A stretch of 10,953 bases of DNA from contig RBNI01006813.1 of assembly GCA_003990745.1 (NCBI GenBank), forward strand, positions 1 to 10,953. Reading direction: 5' to 3'. A program made the position numbers and the translations under genes. Within the stretch, counting starts at the first letter, position 1, and every line of letters starts with the position of its first letter. Below, in pieces: positions 9,391 through 10,953 of the stretch. Below the pieces are notes generated by a model. That model worked only from the letters and a program-made list of their open reading frames with translations, did not search any database and was not told where the DNA came from. This DNA is from Jimgerdemannia flammicorona. Lineage: Eukaryota > Mucoromycota > Endogonomycetes > Endogonales > Endogonaceae.

Positions 9391-10218
9391 CCACAAGTAT
9401 AGTGGGAGAGAAGGGTGGCCATTTGGGAAGAGGCTCTGAGGAGTTGGAGAGGTTGCCACATCTCCCTAGCAAACTGAGTATCAATCCTGAATGTCTACTG
9501 GTTCCCCAAGCTATGGTATATTGCTTATCATTTGGACTTTCCAGCTTGGGTGGTGAAAAGACTGATGAAACTGACTAGGGGTTGGATTTGGGCAGAAAGG
9601 CAGTCTCAGATCAGTTGGAACACTCTGGCAGTACTGGTGATTCAGGATGGGCTAGGACTAGTGGACCTTTCTAAGTAGCTATATTGTCTATGAGCTTGGT
9701 GGTTGAAAAGGGCAGTAGAATTACAGGGAGGGGGCTGGATACCTCTGATGCAGAAGATGTGGGAGATGAGATTCTCCCCATGAGAGTTCTCAGGTAATTT
9801 GCTATCTCTGATGGATCTGGATGGAAGCCAAAGGCTATAGTATAAGGGCTTCTGGTGGAGAGTAGTGAATAGAGTATACCAGATAGGCATATGCTAGTAA
9901 AATAATAAGGGAGAGATGCTGTGGGGGCCAGCTATGTGGCAGTGAGACCAACTGCTACTGGGAGGTATTCTACTTACTGAGTTTGACATTGGTGATAGAG
10001 TGGAATGTCAGCAGGATCTTGGACAGGATCTGTGGCCAAGTAGCTAGCAGGCAGTGGGGATCAGTGAGGAGTGGGACTGGGCAGGAGTCTGAGCATGGAG
10101 TACTGAGGTGCAGAGGTGACTTCTCCCAAAGTTCTGGATAGTATGGTGGAGAATGTTGCAGAGGAATGTTATGTTAAATTTCCATGCTAGTGACTTGGTA
10201 GATGGTGGTCAATTCAAT

Positions 10219-10290
10219 TGTGAGGAGTGTTATAATGTTAGGCAAGTTGGGGATTTTGTGCAAATATCAGAATATTTGCTAGGAGAGTGT
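10219..10290 (+). other. C-terminal CCHC finger of the LINE ORF2, His replaced by Tyr
   Basis: Cys codons at 10219, 10228 and 10288 and a Tyr codon (TAT) at 10273 give C-x2-C-x14-Y-x4-C. The surrounding SEYLLGEC is the shape of the Glu-His-Leu-Leu-x-x-Cys end of the LINE zf-RVT finger, so the Tyr probably was His (CAT to TAT). The finger is thought to help bind RNA or the target. The neighbouring Trp-rich helix supports the match. Confidence 0.7.
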
Positions 10291-10350
10291 GAGATGCTGG
10301 GAGACTTTTGGTTAGCAGTTGGGGCTTAGTTGGGTGTAGAGAGGAGGCCA

Positions 10351-10365
10351 GAGAGAGAGAGAGAG
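10351..10365 (+). repeat. Short GA microsatellite within ORF2
   Basis: GAGAGAGAGAGAGAG codes for alternating Glu and Arg in the ORF2 frame. It may be slippage or ordinary purine-rich coding. It causes no frame shift. Confidence 0.5.
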
Positions 10366-10785
10366 CAGTGGGAGGATCTGAAATCTAGGTTAGTGAGAGG
10401 GGTGAGCAATGGATGGCTCACTGTAGGATGGGTTTTGGCTGTATGGGTAGGGCTGGCCAGACATTGGCTCTTTGTTTTTGAGGAGAGGCAGCAGTTGGGT
10501 ATATAGGAGAAGTTATTGAGATAGGAGAGGTTGATGGGAGATCTGTTGACTGAGTAGTGGGTTAGTTGGGAGCCCTAGGGTGGGTGATGTTGTTAGTTGG
10601 TAGAAGAGATCTGTGATCAGAGTGGTGGGTGGGTGATGATGGTGAATAGCAAAGTAGTCTTTTATCATGAGAGAGTGGGGGGGAAGGGGGGGGGAGTCCT
10701 CCTAGGGGGATTAGATAAGAGTGGCACAGTATACTACAGTGACAGTCAAAAGTGTACCAATGTTTGGTTATTATTAATATTTTAA

Positions 10786-10953
10786 TTATATTATACCTCC
10801 AATCTAAATTCTATTTAACCAAAAATTTTAAACTTTTAAATAGTATGTGTTTTATTATATTTAGATAATTATGGACATTAATATAACCATTTTAAGTTAA
10901 ATTGTCCATTGGTACTATTTTGACCCTTCTCAGTATATAGACCTTTTTTTTTT
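10786..10953. other. AT-rich 3' flank or LINE 3' untranslated tail
   Basis: Composition drops to AT-rich at once after the TAA that ends the ORF2 frame. The stretch holds no gene and no poly-A tail. It contains an inverted pair ATGGACA (10871-10877) and TGTCCAT (10903-10909), and the window closes in a run of T. I could not match it on the minus strand to missing gag, so it may be LINE 3' UTR rather than the other side of the interrupted gypsy element. Confidence 0.4.

Larger units (their letters stand above)
4906..10785 (+). mobile_element. LINE (non-LTR retrotransposon) with ORF1, endonuclease, RT and CCHC finger, full of stops
   Basis: A sharp change in composition near 4905 begins a block of moderate GC and strong G excess. 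Reading frame 1 of the plus strand runs from 4999 to the TAA at 10783-10785 without any frame shift that I can detect. It gives an ORF1-like protein, an APE-type endonuclease, a LINE reverse transcriptase and a C-terminal zinc finger. About 50 stops interrupt it, each one C-to-T step away from CAG, CAA or CGA. There are only about five CpGs in the whole block. I see no poly-A tail, terminal repeat or clear target-site duplication, so the exact ends are uncertain. The absence of a LINE tail may mean that the 3' end lies in, or beyond, the AT-rich flank. The LINE identity is firm; the clade is not settled. Confidence 0.92.
7021..10785 (+). pseudogene. LINE ORF2: endonuclease, reverse transcriptase, zinc finger; about 43 in-frame stops
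   Basis: ORF2 nicks the target and copies the element RNA there. Domains in order are an APE-type endonuclease (about 7060-7740), a linker with charged helices (7741-8450), the reverse transcriptase (about 8450-9390), a thumb-like and linker region, and a CCHC finger (10219-10290). After the finger, around 10415-10485, comes a Trp-rich hydrophobic block, WLTVGWVLAVWVGLARHW, similar to the one following the zf-RVT finger in many LINEs. I count 21 TAG, 19 TGA and 3 TAA before the closing TAA at 10783. They replace residues such as the Gln of the endonuclease LQE motif (7165) and the residue before NNWRPI (8650). No indel is seen. The frame is shared with ORF1, and no ORF2 start codon is obvious. 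The product is certainly inactive here, since the longest open stretches are about 100 codons. Confidence 0.93.

Noticed and set aside
4988..9890. Minus-strand open frames of 60-140 codons across the LINE, rich in Pro, Ser and Leu
   Set aside because: They are the complement of a purine-rich coding strand, carry no known motif, and overlap a plus-strand frame with clear RT and endonuclease blocks.
4999..10785. An alternative genetic code in which TAG/TAA mean Gln and TGA is sense
   Set aside because: TGA replaces residues expected to be Arg or other CGA codons, which no known code provides, and the density together with CpG loss fits mutation better. RNA editing that restores these codons was also considered but there is no evidence for it.
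10597..10785. A small independent 62-residue gene
   Set aside because: It is in the same frame as ORF2 and is simply its last open segment.
4890..10800. A target-site duplication flanking the LINE (ATTAGTATTAA near 4900 against ATTATTAATATT near 10770)
   Set aside because: The match is imperfect and made of AT-rich words expected by chance; the right-hand word also lies inside the ORF2 frame.
1..10953. A novel defence or regulatory gene system
   Set aside because: Everything interpretable belongs to the two retrotransposons. No unassigned stretch contains a plausible host gene.

Overview
The window looks like a piece of repeat-rich, gene-free chromosome from a fungus. It holds two degenerate retrotransposons from two generations and no recognisable host gene. 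A filamentous fungus is inferred from three things: a chromodomain-type Ty3/gypsy element, a LINE with a C-terminal CCHC finger, and C-to-T decay that removes almost every CpG and leaves TAG, TGA and TAA where CAG, CGA and CAA are expected. That decay resembles repeat-induced point mutation (RIP) or heavy cytosine-methylation decay. I cannot name a species.

Left half (1 to about 4905): extremely AT-rich DNA with a single CpG seen by eye. All frames are closed, but the minus strand carries a Ty3/gypsy skeleton in the normal order. It runs from high to low coordinates: a gag CCHC knuckle (4679-4720), a pre-RT linker (about 3300-3600), reverse transcriptase (about 2340-3310), RNase H and connection (about 1912-2335), a weak integrase region, a probable chromodomain (833-910), a polypurine-like tract (451-492) and an LTR-like stretch running off the left edge (1-447). 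The gag end is cut at about 4905.

Right half (about 4906 to 10785, plus strand): a LINE (non-LTR retrotransposon) of moderate GC and strong G-over-C bias. ORF1 (4999-7020) and ORF2 (7021-10785) lie in the same reading frame, and I see no frame shift over about 5.8 kb, yet the frame has about 50 in-frame stops. ORF2 has an APE-type endonuclease (about 7060-7740), a reverse transcriptase (about 8450-9390) and a CCHC finger (10219-10290). The last 170 bases are AT-rich 3' flank.

The most plausible history is a heavily mutated chromovirus whose gag was later interrupted or truncated by the LINE, which then suffered its own mainly CpG-directed mutation. Neither element can encode a working protein. 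The window shows no system of cooperating genes. Its interest lies in the two contrasting mutation signatures and in the single-frame LINE architecture.
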